In this document: piece after piece, positions 1 to 8,572 of the stretch
Layout of the letters: every line of letters begins with the position of its first letter
How positions within the stretch are numbered: position 1 is the first letter of the stretch
From: Vicinamibacteraceae bacterium
GTDB taxonomy: Bacteria; Acidobacteriota; Thermoanaerobaculia; Multivoradales; Multivoraceae
Length of the DNA: 41,550 nucleotides
Direction of reading: 5' to 3'
Assembly: GCA_012270995.1 (NCBI GenBank)
Contig: JAAXHG010000102.1
Span: 1-41,550 of the forward strand
Notes under the pieces: model-generated
What the model was told of the DNA's origin: nothing
Database searches by the model: none
What the model saw: the letters and a program-made list of their open reading frames with translations, nothing else
Position numbers and translations under genes: made by a program

Positions 1-20
1 TAGCGAGGGCGCGTAGACGC

Positions 21-109
21 CGCTGTAGCGGGGCGCACGGACTGAGGGAACGCTGAAGGCGTACTGCAGTACGTCGAAGCGGCCTGAGGGAGTACGGCCC
101 GCTACAGCG
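21..109. repeat. Long inverted-repeat element of unknown role
   Basis: Two perfect 12-base arms (21-32, CGCTGTAGCGGG, and 98-109, its reverse complement) enclose about 65 bases. The enclosed segment holds a 14-base perfect palindrome (60-73, CGTACTGCAGTACG) and two CTGAGGGA copies. As RNA it would form a branched hairpin. A 10-base palindrome GCGGATCCGC follows at 111-120. No coding frame is convincing in bases 1-152. It may be an intergenic repeat, a terminator or a structured RNA; the sequence alone does not decide. Confidence 0.5.
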
Positions 110-152
110 AGCGGATCCGCGGCCGCAGTAGGACATCGGTGCAATTTGCGGG

Positions 153-692
153 CTAGGCCCCTGTCCCGAAGTGACGAACGGCTTCGAGCAGATCTTCGGC
201 GGGCCGGCCCAGGAAGGCCGCGCGCCAGCCAACCAGGTCGGGCCGCGGGCCGAACAGGACGATCGTGTCGCCCGAGCGCTCCTCGCCCGGCACCAGTCGG
301 GCGCCATCGACCCTCAAGCCGCGCGCCATGCCCACCTTGAGTGCGGCGGATCGCGCCCTTAGACCAGTGGCGCCGGCCGCTCGCAGACGGCGAGCCTCCC
401 GGCGACAAGCCTCCCAAGTTTCGCGACCTCCGGTCAGGACGTCCACCGGCAGCCGCGGCGTCGCGAGTTCTTCTGTTCCGATATCGACCGCCCACAGCGT
501 CCGCCACGCGACCAGGAGGTCCGCTACATCGCGGATTCCCTCGGCGCGGAGGAACTCCGCCCAGGCTCCGTCCGGCGTGTCGCTCAGGTACTGCACGGGG
601 CCCTCGCCCTCTGCGTGCCAGCGGGCGTCGGGCTGGGAGCGTTCCGTCCAGAGGAATGGCTGGAGCGGCGCAACATGCCGAAACGCGATCAC
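153..692 (-). CDS. RES-domain toxin
   Basis: A 179-residue protein with the RES-domain pattern. It has an N-terminal FRHV, then ARW at about residue 24, and YLSDTPDGAWAEFL at about residues 35-48, where the Glu of WAEF matches the conserved family Glu. RES toxins of the Xre/MbcA/ParS-RES systems consume NAD+ when free of antitoxin; that function is inferred from the family. The GTG start overlaps the stop of the upstream antitoxin gene by four bases (689-692), so the two are translationally coupled in the usual antitoxin-first order. Length is normal for the family (about 150-200 residues) and no truncation is seen. Confidence 0.75.
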   Translation of the reverse strand: MIAFRHVAPLQPFLWTERSQPDARWHAEGEGPVQYLSDTPDGAWAEFLRAEGIRDVADLLVAWRTLWAVDIGTEELATPRLPVDVLTGGRETWEACRREARRLRAAGATGLRARSAALKVGMARGLRVDGARLVPGEERSGDTIVLFGPRPDLVGWRAAFLGRPAEDLLEAVRHFGTGA

Positions 693-1309
693 GTCGCAGG
701 CGACGAATCGAGCCAGCGGGCGAGTTCCCGGACCCGCCGCGGCCTCGGATCCTCGGGCTGCCAGTCGCCGGTAAGGAGTTCCGCGGCCGTAGCGCCGTCG
801 AGCAGGTGGCGCGGCCTGTCGAACCAGAGCCGAACGCCCTCATCGGTGAAGCCGCCCGCGACGTGGAAGGTCACGAACGCCAGGTAGTGCAGCCGCGCGG
901 CCACCCGGTCCGGCATCCTGCGGGCACCCGACAGGTAGCGGCGCAAACTGACCACCGAAATGCCCAGCAACCTGGCGAGCAGGTCGCGGCCCAGCATGGC
1001 CTCGAGCTTCGGGCCTTCCATCGCCGGCACCGGCGATTCCTCGAGGGCTTCACTCAGTTGTTCGAGCCGGCGGACGAAGTAATCGCGATCGTGGCCCCCC
1101 TCCGGAGCCTCCCACCTCAGGCGCCTCCCGATCCCGGCCCGACGAATCCGTTCCAGCGCGTCTTCCCAGACCTCGCTGTCGAGACGAAGGACAGCGCCTC
1201 CCCCCACGATCCCCATCGCCTCCGCCTTGGTCAGGACCTCGAAACCGAGCAGACTGGACTCCCGATCGGCAAACGGATCGTCGTCGGATCGAGTTCGGTC
1301 TTGACTCAT
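689..1309 (-). CDS. Xre/MbcA/ParS-type antitoxin
   Basis: A 206-residue partner of the RES toxin. A helix-turn-helix-like segment lies around residues 110-130 (LARLLGISVVSLRRYLSG). The C-terminal part has WFDRPRHLLDGATAAELL, matching the toxin-binding antitoxin domain (formerly DUF2384) that plugs the RES active site. The N-terminal 100 residues are longer than in minimal antitoxins and unrecognised. I chose the ATG at 1309 because a TTGACG/TACGTT promoter pair ends only seven bases before it; an upstream GTG/ATG extension would overlap that promoter. It is expected to repress its own operon, as family members do. Confidence 0.75.
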   Translation of the reverse strand: MSQDRTRSDDDPFADRESSLLGFEVLTKAEAMGIVGGGAVLRLDSEVWEDALERIRRAGIGRRLRWEAPEGGHDRDYFVRRLEQLSEALEESPVPAMEGPKLEAMLGRDLLARLLGISVVSLRRYLSGARRMPDRVAARLHYLAFVTFHVAGGFTDEGVRLWFDRPRHLLDGATAAELLTGDWQPEDPRPRRVRELARWLDSSPAT

Positions 1310-1316
1310 GATCCGA

Positions 1317-1345
1317 AACGTATCCGCGCCAGTCCGGCCCGTCAA
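1317..1345 (-). promoter_or_regulatory. Putative leaderless promoter of RES-Xre operon
   Basis: On the minus strand, TTGACG (1345-1340) and TACGTT (1322-1317) are 17 bases apart. The -10-like box ends seven bases before the antitoxin ATG at 1309. A transcript would start at or next to the ATG, implying a leaderless mRNA. The -35 box is strong (5/6) and the -10 weak (3/6). Confidence 0.4.
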
Positions 1346-1401
1346 GGCGCGAGATCCGCGATCGCTACACTCCGGCCCTCCGTCCAAGGGAGGTCGCCCG
1401 A

Positions 1402-2238
1402 ATGAACAAGGTTGCTCTCGACACCGGCACGAACGAACTTCTCTGCAACGTCGAGGACGGCGTCGCCACGGTGACGCTGAACAAACCGGAGAAACGGAAC
1501 GCCCTGGGCGACATCCTGACGCCGGCCCTCCGAAGCATCCTGCTGACTCTCGAAGCGGACGAGTGCTGCGGCGCCATCCTGCTGACCGGCGCGGGCAGGG
1601 CGTTCTGCGCCGGCGGAGACGTCTCGGGCATGGGAGCGAACCGCGGGAAGGACGGTGACGCGCCGAAGGCGACGCCGACGGTCGACGAAGCCGTGGCCAC
1701 CCTGATCGAGAAGCAGGAATCGCTGACGTTGCGCATGGCCGACCTGGACAAACCGATCGTCGCCGCTCTGCCGGGACCGGCGGCCGGCGCCGGTCTCTCC
1801 ATCGCCCTCGCCGCCGACCTGCGCGTCATGGCCGACGACACCTTCGTCACCACGGCCTTCCGGCGCATCGGGCTGCCCGGCGACTACGGGTCGAGCTGGT
1901 TTCTGACCCGCCTCGTGGGTCCCGCCGTGGCGAAGGAACTGCTGATGACTGGCCGCCGGATTCCGGCCGAGGAGTGCCTGCGGCTCGGGATCGTCAACCA
2001 GATCGTGCCCTTCGACGACCTGGCGACCGAGGCGCGGGGGCTCGCGCTGGAGCTGGCCAACGGACCCCGGGCGGCGCTCCGCTACATGAAGCGGAACGTG
2101 AACCGGGCGGTCCTCGGGAGTCTGCGGGAGTCGCTCGCCGTCGAGGCGGAGGGGATGGTCCGCTCGGTGCGGACGGCGGACCACAGGGAGGCCGTGCGCG
2201 CGTTCATGGAGAAGCGGGAGCCCGAGTTCAACCGGTGA
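1402..2238 (+). CDS. Enoyl-CoA hydratase/isomerase family protein
   Basis: A 278-residue crotonase-fold protein acting on acyl-CoA thioesters. It has the CoA/oxyanion motif AFCAGGDVSGM (residues about 70-80) and GPAAGAGLSIALAADLR (about 119-135) for the second oxyanion-hole strand. FRRIGLPGDYGSSWFLTRLVG follows, where an Asp replaces the usual catalytic Glu as in PaaG/PaaB-type isomerases. This suggests an isomerase or atypical hydratase rather than the classic 2-enoyl-CoA hydratase; substrate unknown. A GGGAGG ribosome site sits about 8 bases before the ATG. It is a single-gene unit, divergent from the RES-Xre pair and ending at a REP-like hairpin. Confidence 0.85.
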   Translation: MNKVALDTGTNELLCNVEDGVATVTLNKPEKRNALGDILTPALRSILLTLEADECCGAILLTGAGRAFCAGGDVSGMGANRGKDGDAPKATPTVDEAVATLIEKQESLTLRMADLDKPIVAALPGPAAGAGLSIALAADLRVMADDTFVTTAFRRIGLPGDYGSSWFLTRLVGPAVAKELLMTGRRIPAEECLRLGIVNQIVPFDDLATEARGLALELANGPRAALRYMKRNVNRAVLGSLRESLAVEAEGMVRSVRTADHREAVRAFMEKREPEFNR

Positions 2239-2248
2239 TCCCTGCCGG

Positions 2249-2281
2249 GCGCCGGATGCCGGCGGGGACGCCGGCGCACCC
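2249..2281. repeat. REP-like hairpin, copy 1
   Basis: A 33-base sequence identical to the reverse complement of 32281-32313. It contains nested complementary arms (GCCGGCG/CGCCGGC around a 4-base loop, and CGCCGG/CCGGCG outside). It begins 11 bases after the enoyl-CoA hydratase stop, in the gap between two convergent genes, so it may act as a bidirectional terminator or mRNA-stabilising hairpin. No T-run follows. Confidence 0.65.
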
Positions 2282-2300
2282 AGTCTGTAGCGACCCCAGG

Positions 2301-3776
2301 TCAGTCCGGGGCGACGACGCCGGAACGGATTCCACGGCCCGGGAGAGCGTCCGCAACCAGTTCCCCATCCCGCACCACGAACACGCCGTCCACCAGCACG
2401 TGCGGGATGCCCGCCGAGGGCAGGGCGGGTTCGGCGAAGGTGGCCCGGTCGATCACGGTCTCCGGGTCGAAGACGGTGATGTCGGCGTCGGCGCCGACGC
2501 TCAGGCGGCCCTTCCTGCGCATCGCCGGCGCCACGTCTTCGAGCCGGCGGGCCGGCGCCAGGGTCATCTTGCGGAGCGCCTCCATCAGGCTGAGCCGGCC
2601 CTCGTCGCGCGAGTAGCGGCCGAGCACGCGGGCGAACGTGCCGGCGCCCCGGGGATGGGCCCGGCCGTCGACGTAGCCGACGCCATCGCTGGCGATCATC
2701 ACGGCGGGGTGAGCGATCGCGTCGCCGAGTTCCCGCTCCGGAATGATGTGCGCGATGATCGTCGCCTCCTCCGACGCCGGAAGGGCCCGTCGCTCGTTGA
2801 AACCGGCCTCGCCCAGGCGCTCGCCGGTGGCCACCCATTCGATGTCGCCGTAGTCCGCGGCCAGCCGTTCCCGCCAGCCGGGATCGAAGATCGCGGCCCG
2901 GATGTCGGTCGACGCCGCCGCGTAGGGATAGACCTCGGTCGTCACGTCGACGCCCCCGGCGGCCGCGCGGTCGATCATCTCGATGACGGTCGGCATCTGC
3001 GCGAGACCGCTCGAACCGATGTGGACGATGTGGACCGAGGCGCCGGAGCCGGCCGCGTCGGCGATCATCTCCTGGACCGCCGCGATCGAACTCTCCGGCT
3101 CCACGACACCGGCGTAGCGGATATGGGAGAAGACGGTCACCCCCGCCTCCGCCGCCGTCTGGAACATGCGGAAGATCTCCGACCTCGAGGCGCCCGGCTG
3201 GTACTGGAGCGGCAGGCCGATGCCCAGGGCGCCGTCGGCCAGGCCATCCCGGAGGGTCTCCTGCATCGCCCCGACTTGTTCCGCGCTCGCCGCCTCGTAG
3301 GTCGCCGCGCGCTCGTCCTCCCCGAACGCCAGCACCCGGGCGGCCCCGTAGGCGGCCGTGGCGCCGAAGTGGATCCGCCAGGAACCGTCCCGTTCCGCGT
3401 ACCACTCGTCGACCGGGTACGCCCCGCCCTCGAGTTCGAACGCCGCAGTCACACCGTCCCGCACCTGCAAGTCGCGGCTGAACGGGTCCTGGCCGTGCGC
3501 GTGGAGGTCCACGAACCCCGGCGCCACGACGAGGCCCGAGACGTCCACCACCTCGGCGCCCGACAGCGGTTCCTCCGAAATCGACCGGATCCCCGTTCCG
3601 ATGATCCCCACATCCATCACGGCGTCGCGACCCGACTCCGGGTCCATCACCCGGCCGCCGCGAAGCACGAGGTCGTACTGGACCTGGTCGGGGCCACAGG
3701 CGATCAGCAGGAGGGCTGCAAGAAAGACCGCAAACGCCGCGCTCCTGACGTTCGAGCCCCCATTCTCAGACCGCAT
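2301..3776 (-). CDS. D-aminoacylase-like amidohydrolase lipoprotein
   Basis: A 491-residue metal-dependent amidohydrolase close to N-acyl-D-amino-acid deacylases. The N-terminus (MRSENGGSNVRS then a hydrophobic run ending LLLIAC) is a lipoprotein signal with lipobox Cys at about residue 27, placing the enzyme at the cell envelope. VDLHAHGQDP carries the HxH metal site; VHIVHIG supplies a downstream metal His. SDGVGYVDGRAHPRGAGTF matches the D-aminoacylase SDG...HPR...GTF signature. The start at 3776 places the signal peptide correctly and overlaps the RND gene end by 11 bases; an in-frame codon at 3803 would add nine residues. It is last in the efflux operon, which may link hydrolysis of D-amino-acid conjugates or peptides with export. 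The substrate is not known. Confidence 0.8.
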   Translation of the reverse strand: MRSENGGSNVRSAAFAVFLAALLLIACGPDQVQYDLVLRGGRVMDPESGRDAVMDVGIIGTGIRSISEEPLSGAEVVDVSGLVVAPGFVDLHAHGQDPFSRDLQVRDGVTAAFELEGGAYPVDEWYAERDGSWRIHFGATAAYGAARVLAFGEDERAATYEAASAEQVGAMQETLRDGLADGALGIGLPLQYQPGASRSEIFRMFQTAAEAGVTVFSHIRYAGVVEPESSIAAVQEMIADAAGSGASVHIVHIGSSGLAQMPTVIEMIDRAAAGGVDVTTEVYPYAAASTDIRAAIFDPGWRERLAADYGDIEWVATGERLGEAGFNERRALPASEEATIIAHIIPERELGDAIAHPAVMIASDGVGYVDGRAHPRGAGTFARVLGRYSRDEGRLSLMEALRKMTLAPARRLEDVAPAMRRKGRLSVGADADITVFDPETVIDRATFAEPALPSAGIPHVLVDGVFVVRDGELVADALPGRGIRSGVVAPD

Positions 3777-6700
3777 CGAGCACGGCCTCGCTTGCCCCGC
3801 CAACCTGGGTCCCGGCCGGCGGCTTCCGCCTCTGAACGGCGACCTGGGACCGGAAGTCGTTCAGGATCGCGTAGAGCGACGGCACCAGCACCAGCGTGAT
3901 GGCCGTCGCAAAGAGGACGCCGAACGCCAGCGAAACGGCCATCGGCACCAGGAACTGCGCCTGGAAGCTCCGCTCCAGCAGCAGCGGCAGCAACCCGACG
4001 AAGGTAGTCAGCGACGTCAGCACGATCGGGCGGAAGCGCGCGGCGCCGGCGTCGCGGATCGCCTCATGCACCTTCATGCCCGCCGCCACGCGCCGGTTGA
4101 TGAAGTCGACCATGACCAGGGAGTCGTTGACGACGACGCCGGTCAGGGCGATCAGGCCCAGCAGGGACAGCATGGTCAGGTTGAGCCCGATCACCCGGTG
4201 GCCGATCACGGCGCCGATCAGGCCGAACGGGATCGCGCTCATCACGATCATCGGCTGCAGGTAGGACCGGAACGGGATCGCCAGCAGGCCGTAGATCACG
4301 ATCAGCGCCACTCCCAGAGCCTCGAACAGCCCCTCGAACGTCTGGCGCTGCTCCTCCTGTTCGCCGGCGAACGAAGAGCTGATCCCGGGGTAGCCGGCCA
4401 GGACCTCGGGAAGCACGTTGGCTTCGAGATCGGCGACGACTTCGTTCGCCGTCACGATCGCAGGATCGACATCCGCGGTGATGTTCAGCACGCGCCGCCG
4501 GTCCAGGCGCTGGATGGTCGCGAAGCCGCGGCCGAATTCGGCGCGGCCCGCGAAGGAGAACGGGACCTCGGCGCCGGTAGGCGTCCGGATCCTCATGTCC
4601 TCGAGGGACGCCAGGGTCTCCCGTTCCTCCACCGGATACCGCACCATGACCCGCACATCGTCGCGCCCCCGCTGGATCCGCTGCGCCTCGGCGCCGTAGA
4701 AACCCTGGCGGACCTGGCGTCCCAATGCCTCGAGGCTCAGCCCAAGGGACTCGGCCCGGGGGTCGAGCTCCAGACGGATCTCCCGCTTGCCGGCCCTGAA
4801 CGAGTCCGAGATGTCGAATACACCGGGATAGTCGGCCAGACGGGCCTTGATCTCCACCCCCGCCGCCCGCAGTTGCTCCAGGTCCCTGCCGGTCAGCTCT
4901 ACATCGACCGCGGCGCCGAAGCTGACCAGGCTCGCGGTGTACTCGACCCGGACCGCATCCGGCACCGTGCCCACCTTCTCGCGCCACCGGCGGACGACCT
5001 CCGAGGCTCGAATCGTCCTCTCCTGGGACGACATGAGCTCCATGTTCACCTCTCCCTGATGCGGCGCAGCGACCTCCACCTGGAAACTGGCCGTCGGCCC
5101 GCTCGCCTGTGCCAACGCCGCGTAGGGCTGCGAGCCGACCGTCGCCAGGACGTGGCGGAAGACGTCACCGTGACCCTCCCGCCGCAACTCGTCCTCAAGT
5201 TCCGAGGCCGCTGCCTCGATGCGTTCCACCGCCGCCAGGGTGGTCTCCGCCGGCGTTCCCTGCGGCATCGTCAGAAGCACGACCGCGTTGTCTCCCTCCA
5301 CGTCCGGGAAGAACTCGAACTTCATCCGACCCGAGAAGACGTACCCGGCCGTGATCACCAGCACCGCGACCGCGATCGCCACGGTGGAGTACCGCCACTC
5401 GATCGCCCGTTCGATGAGCGGCCGGTAGCCGCGATCGATCACCCACTTCATCCGCTTGCTGAAGAAGCCCTGGAAGAGAGACCAACCCCACACGACATTG
5501 CGGGGCTGCCCTTCCTCGTGCCGGTGGGTCAGGTGCGAGAGGTGGTTCGGGAGCACGAACATGGACTCGATCAGCGAGAACGCAAGGCACCCGATGACGA
5601 CCAGGGGAATCGTTCGCGCGATGGCTCCGGAGGGGCCCTCGACGGAGTAGATCAGCGGCGTGAAGGCGGCCACGGTGGTGAGGATCGAGAACGTGACCGG
5701 CGTCGCCACCTGGCGCGCACCGTCGACCGCCGCGCGCATTCCCGACTTGCCCATCTCGAAGTGCCGGTAGATGTTCTCTCCCACAACGATCGCGTCGTCG
5801 ACCACGATACCGAGCACGAGAAGGAAGGCGAACAGCGACATCACGTTGATCGTCACGGCGACGTACGGCAGAACCGCGATTGCGCCGGTGAAGGAAACCG
5901 CGATGCCGACCGACACCCACAGGGCCAGCCGGAACTTCAGGAACAGGGCCAGCACGAGGAAGACGAGCACGAGGCCGAGGCGGCCGCTCTCGAGCAGAAC
6001 CCGCAGCCGGTCCTGCAGGGGCACCGTGTCGTCGAGCCAGGTCGTCATCCGCAGGCCCGGCGGCAGGGCCGCCGACCGCTCGGCGACGTACGCCTTGACC
6101 TGGCGGGCAAGGCGCAGCGCGCTCTGGTCGCCGACCCGGTACACCTGGACCAGGGCCACGGGTTGACCGTCGAAACGCGACGTCACGTCCGTCTCGGCGA
6201 AGCCGTCGGTTACCTCCGCGATGTCGCCCAGGAGCAGACGGCTGCCGTCGGGGCGGGCTCGCAGCACGATGCCGCCGTACTCGGCGCCCCGATAGGCCTG
6301 ACCCATCGTACGCAGCAGGATCTCGCCCTCGCGCGCCCGGACCGCGCCGCCGGGCAGGTCGAGAGACGAACGCCGGACCGCCATCACGACTTCGTCGAAG
6401 GTGAGACCGTACTGCCGGAGCGTGTCCTCCGAGACCTCGATCGAGATCTCGTAGGGGCGTACCGCGTCGAGTTCCACCTGGCTGATATCGGGAAGCTCGG
6501 ACAGCCCCTCGCGGACCTCCTCGGCGACCGCCTTGAGTGCCCGCTCGTCGACGTCGCCGTAGATCGCCACCGTGATCACGCGCCGACGGATGAGCGCCTC
6601 CTGGATGATCGGCTTCTCGGTCTCCTCGGGAAAGGTCGTGATCGCGTCGACCCGCGACTTGACCTCGTCCAGAACCTTGCGGTTGTCGGCGCCGCTCTCC

Positions 6701-6987
6701 AGCTCGATGACCACGGTGCCGACGCCCTCCGCCGCCGTGGAGCGGACCGTGTCGACGCCCTCCAGGTCCTGCACCGCCTCCTCGACGCGGAGGCAGACGC
6801 CCTGCTCGACCTCTTCCGGCGCCGCGCCCAGGTAGGGCACGGTCACCGTGATGCTCTCCGTCTCCATGCTCGGGAAGACCTCGATCGGCATTCCGATCAG
6901 GGCGAGGGCGCCGCTGGCCACGATGAAGACCATCAGCAGGTTCGCCGCCACGCCGTTGCGGGCGAACCAGGCGATCACGCCGCTCAT
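3766..6987 (-). CDS. RND efflux transporter permease
   Basis: A 1073-residue inner-membrane proton-driven pump subunit of the AcrB/HAE-1 superfamily, full length. TM1 lies at about residues 10-30, two large periplasmic loops follow TM1 and TM7, and TM segments cluster at about 335-460 and 865-1035. The TM4 motif GIVVDDAIVVGENIYRH (near residues 392-408) carries the Asp pair for proton relay. The TM10 motif reads GVVVNDSLVMVDF, with Asn where AcrB has the relay Lys; this variant is common in one RND clade. Its ATG overlaps the fusion-protein stop by four bases (6984-6987). It should assemble with the two upstream gene products; the substrate cannot be read from sequence. Confidence 0.92.
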   Translation of the reverse strand: MSGVIAWFARNGVAANLLMVFIVASGALALIGMPIEVFPSMETESITVTVPYLGAAPEEVEQGVCLRVEEAVQDLEGVDTVRSTAAEGVGTVVIELESGADNRKVLDEVKSRVDAITTFPEETEKPIIQEALIRRRVITVAIYGDVDERALKAVAEEVREGLSELPDISQVELDAVRPYEISIEVSEDTLRQYGLTFDEVVMAVRRSSLDLPGGAVRAREGEILLRTMGQAYRGAEYGGIVLRARPDGSRLLLGDIAEVTDGFAETDVTSRFDGQPVALVQVYRVGDQSALRLARQVKAYVAERSAALPPGLRMTTWLDDTVPLQDRLRVLLESGRLGLVLVFLVLALFLKFRLALWVSVGIAVSFTGAIAVLPYVAVTINVMSLFAFLLVLGIVVDDAIVVGENIYRHFEMGKSGMRAAVDGARQVATPVTFSILTTVAAFTPLIYSVEGPSGAIARTIPLVVIGCLAFSLIESMFVLPNHLSHLTHRHEEGQPRNVVWGWSLFQGFFSKRMKWVIDRGYRPLIERAIEWRYSTVAIAVAVLVITAGYVFSGRMKFEFFPDVEGDNAVVLLTMPQGTPAETTLAAVERIEAAASELEDELRREGHGDVFRHVLATVGSQPYAALAQASGPTASFQVEVAAPHQGEVNMELMSSQERTIRASEVVRRWREKVGTVPDAVRVEYTASLVSFGAAVDVELTGRDLEQLRAAGVEIKARLADYPGVFDISDSFRAGKREIRLELDPRAESLGLSLEALGRQVRQGFYGAEAQRIQRGRDDVRVMVRYPVEERETLASLEDMRIRTPTGAEVPFSFAGRAEFGRGFATIQRLDRRRVLNITADVDPAIVTANEVVADLEANVLPEVLAGYPGISSSFAGEQEEQRQTFEGLFEALGVALIVIYGLLAIPFRSYLQPMIVMSAIPFGLIGAVIGHRVIGLNLTMLSLLGLIALTGVVVNDSLVMVDFINRRVAAGMKVHEAIRDAGAARFRPIVLTSLTTFVGLLPLLLERSFQAQFLVPMAVSLAFGVLFATAITLVLVPSLYAILNDFRSQVAVQRRKPPAGTQVGGASEAVLDAV

Positions 6988-8570
6988 CGCACGCCCCCGC
7001 GGAGTCGCAGCCTCAGACCCGCTACGTCTTCGATCCGCTCGACGTCCCCGGCGCCAGCGCCGTCGACGACCACGCGGGTGACCGGGTCCACGCCGCCCCG
7101 GAACTGGGCGGCGCGGACGGAGCGCCCCGGCGAGCCGCCGGTCCCGCCTCCGTCATCGCCCTGGTCCACCGCGACCAGGGTGCTGGAGGCCCGCATGGCG
7201 CAATCCGAGAAATCGACCACGTAGCGAGGCGGATCGTCCAGCCAGAACGTGCGGTACGCGGGTTCACCGCTGGTGCGGAGCAGCACGTCGACGAACCCCG
7301 CGCCGTACTCCAGCTCGATGGCCGTCAGTGTTGCCCGCTCCCCGCTCGCAGCCACCGGCCTCTCCGCCGGCGCTACGGGCTCCGCGACGACCGACTCCGT
7401 CACCAGCGGTTCCGGCGCCACGACCTCCGGCTCCACGACCTCCGGGGTCACCAACATCCCGTCCACGGCCGTTTCGAGGATCGTCAGGCTGACCAGATCG
7501 CCGCTCGCGAGACCCTCGGAGACGATCGCGACGTCCGGGTCCGACCGCAGGATCCCGACCCGACGCAGCATCAGTCGACCGTCCTCCACCAGCCACAGCC
7601 GATCCGCTCCCACCAGCGCCCCGCGCGGCACCTCGAACACCGAATCGACCGAACGGCCGAGGATCTCCGCATCCACGAACAGCCCAACCGACAGTGGCGG
7701 GCGCCCGGAGGCAGCCCGGTACGGGTCCGGTACGCGGGCGATCAGGTTCACCATGCGCGTCGCCGGATCGATCTCGCCGCCGAACCGCACGATTTGGGCC
7801 TCCCATTCGTGCCGGCCGCCGGCGAACTCCGCCTGCAGCACCACGCGCGGTCCGGCGCCGCCGAGTTCGGAGCCCAGCGGCAGTTCCAGGAAGGCAAGCT
7901 CCGAGTCCGGCACGGGCAGGGTGACTTCGGCGGCGTCCACGGAGTAGATCGTCGCCAGCGGCACGCCCCGGTTCACGAACTCGCCGCGGTCGACCCGCTT
8001 GACCCGCAGACGGCCGGCGAACGGCGCGCGGATCGCTGTTCGCGAGAGGTCCAGTTCGGCGCGCGCCTGGTTCGCTCCGGCTGCTTCCACGCGCGCCCGC
8101 GCCTCCTCCAGTTGGGGTTCCCGAAGCACCAGCGGACCCGGCTCGCCGGGCTCTCCCAGATCCTCCCACTCCTCGCGGGCGACCTCGGCCTCGGCCTCCT
8201 CCCGCGTCAGCGCGACCCGCGCCTGGGCGACCGACGCGCGGGCGCTCGCGACCGCCAGTTCGTAGTCGCGCCGGTCGAGACGGAGCAGCACGTCGCCGGC
8301 GTCGAAGAAGCCGCCGACCTCGAAGCTCTCGGCCGTCCAGACGATGTTCCCGGCGACCTCCGAGACCAGGTCCGCCTCCGTCACGGGAACCACCGACCCC
8401 TGGGAACGCACGCGCAGCTCGACCGAGGTCGGCCGGGCGGCCACGACACGAACCGGAGGCGGAGCGATCTCCCGTGGCGCGGTTTCCACCACGGGCCGCG
8501 TCCTCACGAGGACCGCCACCACCACCGCAGCCGCCACGAGGATCAGGAGCGGCAGGAGCTTCTTCGACAC
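6984..8570 (-). CDS. RND membrane fusion protein with C-terminal AMIN-like domain
   Basis: A 528-residue periplasmic adaptor. A GTG at 8570, two bases after the TolC stop, gives an N-terminal anchor (KKLLPLLILVAAAVVVAVLV). Lipoyl, alpha-hairpin (about 100-150) and beta-barrel parts follow in the usual HlyD/AcrA order, complete by about residue 360. A Pro/Val/Glu-rich linker (about 370-410, repeated VVEPEVVAPEP-type units) leads to an extra C-terminal domain of about 110 residues. This includes FWLDDPPRYVVDF near residue 450 and a later TRVVVD, resembling the AMIN domain that targets amidases and secretins to peptidoglycan. AMIN domains are not part of standard adaptors (usually 350-420 residues). 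The fusion suggests anchoring of the pump to the cell wall. Confidence 0.8.
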   Translation of the reverse strand: MSKKLLPLLILVAAAVVVAVLVRTRPVVETAPREIAPPPVRVVAARPTSVELRVRSQGSVVPVTEADLVSEVAGNIVWTAESFEVGGFFDAGDVLLRLDRRDYELAVASARASVAQARVALTREEAEAEVAREEWEDLGEPGEPGPLVLREPQLEEARARVEAAGANQARAELDLSRTAIRAPFAGRLRVKRVDRGEFVNRGVPLATIYSVDAAEVTLPVPDSELAFLELPLGSELGGAGPRVVLQAEFAGGRHEWEAQIVRFGGEIDPATRMVNLIARVPDPYRAASGRPPLSVGLFVDAEILGRSVDSVFEVPRGALVGADRLWLVEDGRLMLRRVGILRSDPDVAIVSEGLASGDLVSLTILETAVDGMLVTPEVVEPEVVAPEPLVTESVVAEPVAPAERPVAASGERATLTAIELEYGAGFVDVLLRTSGEPAYRTFWLDDPPRYVVDFSDCAMRASSTLVAVDQGDDGGGTGGSPGRSVRAAQFRGGVDPVTRVVVDGAGAGDVERIEDVAGLRLRLRGGVR

Positions 8571-8572
8571 GA

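Noticed and set aside
3358..7224. A 1288-codon open frame on the plus strand, antisense to the RND gene
   Set aside because: It is an antisense shadow in high-GC DNA: its product is full of His, Arg and Asp runs, has no family motifs, and covers a well-supported RND gene.
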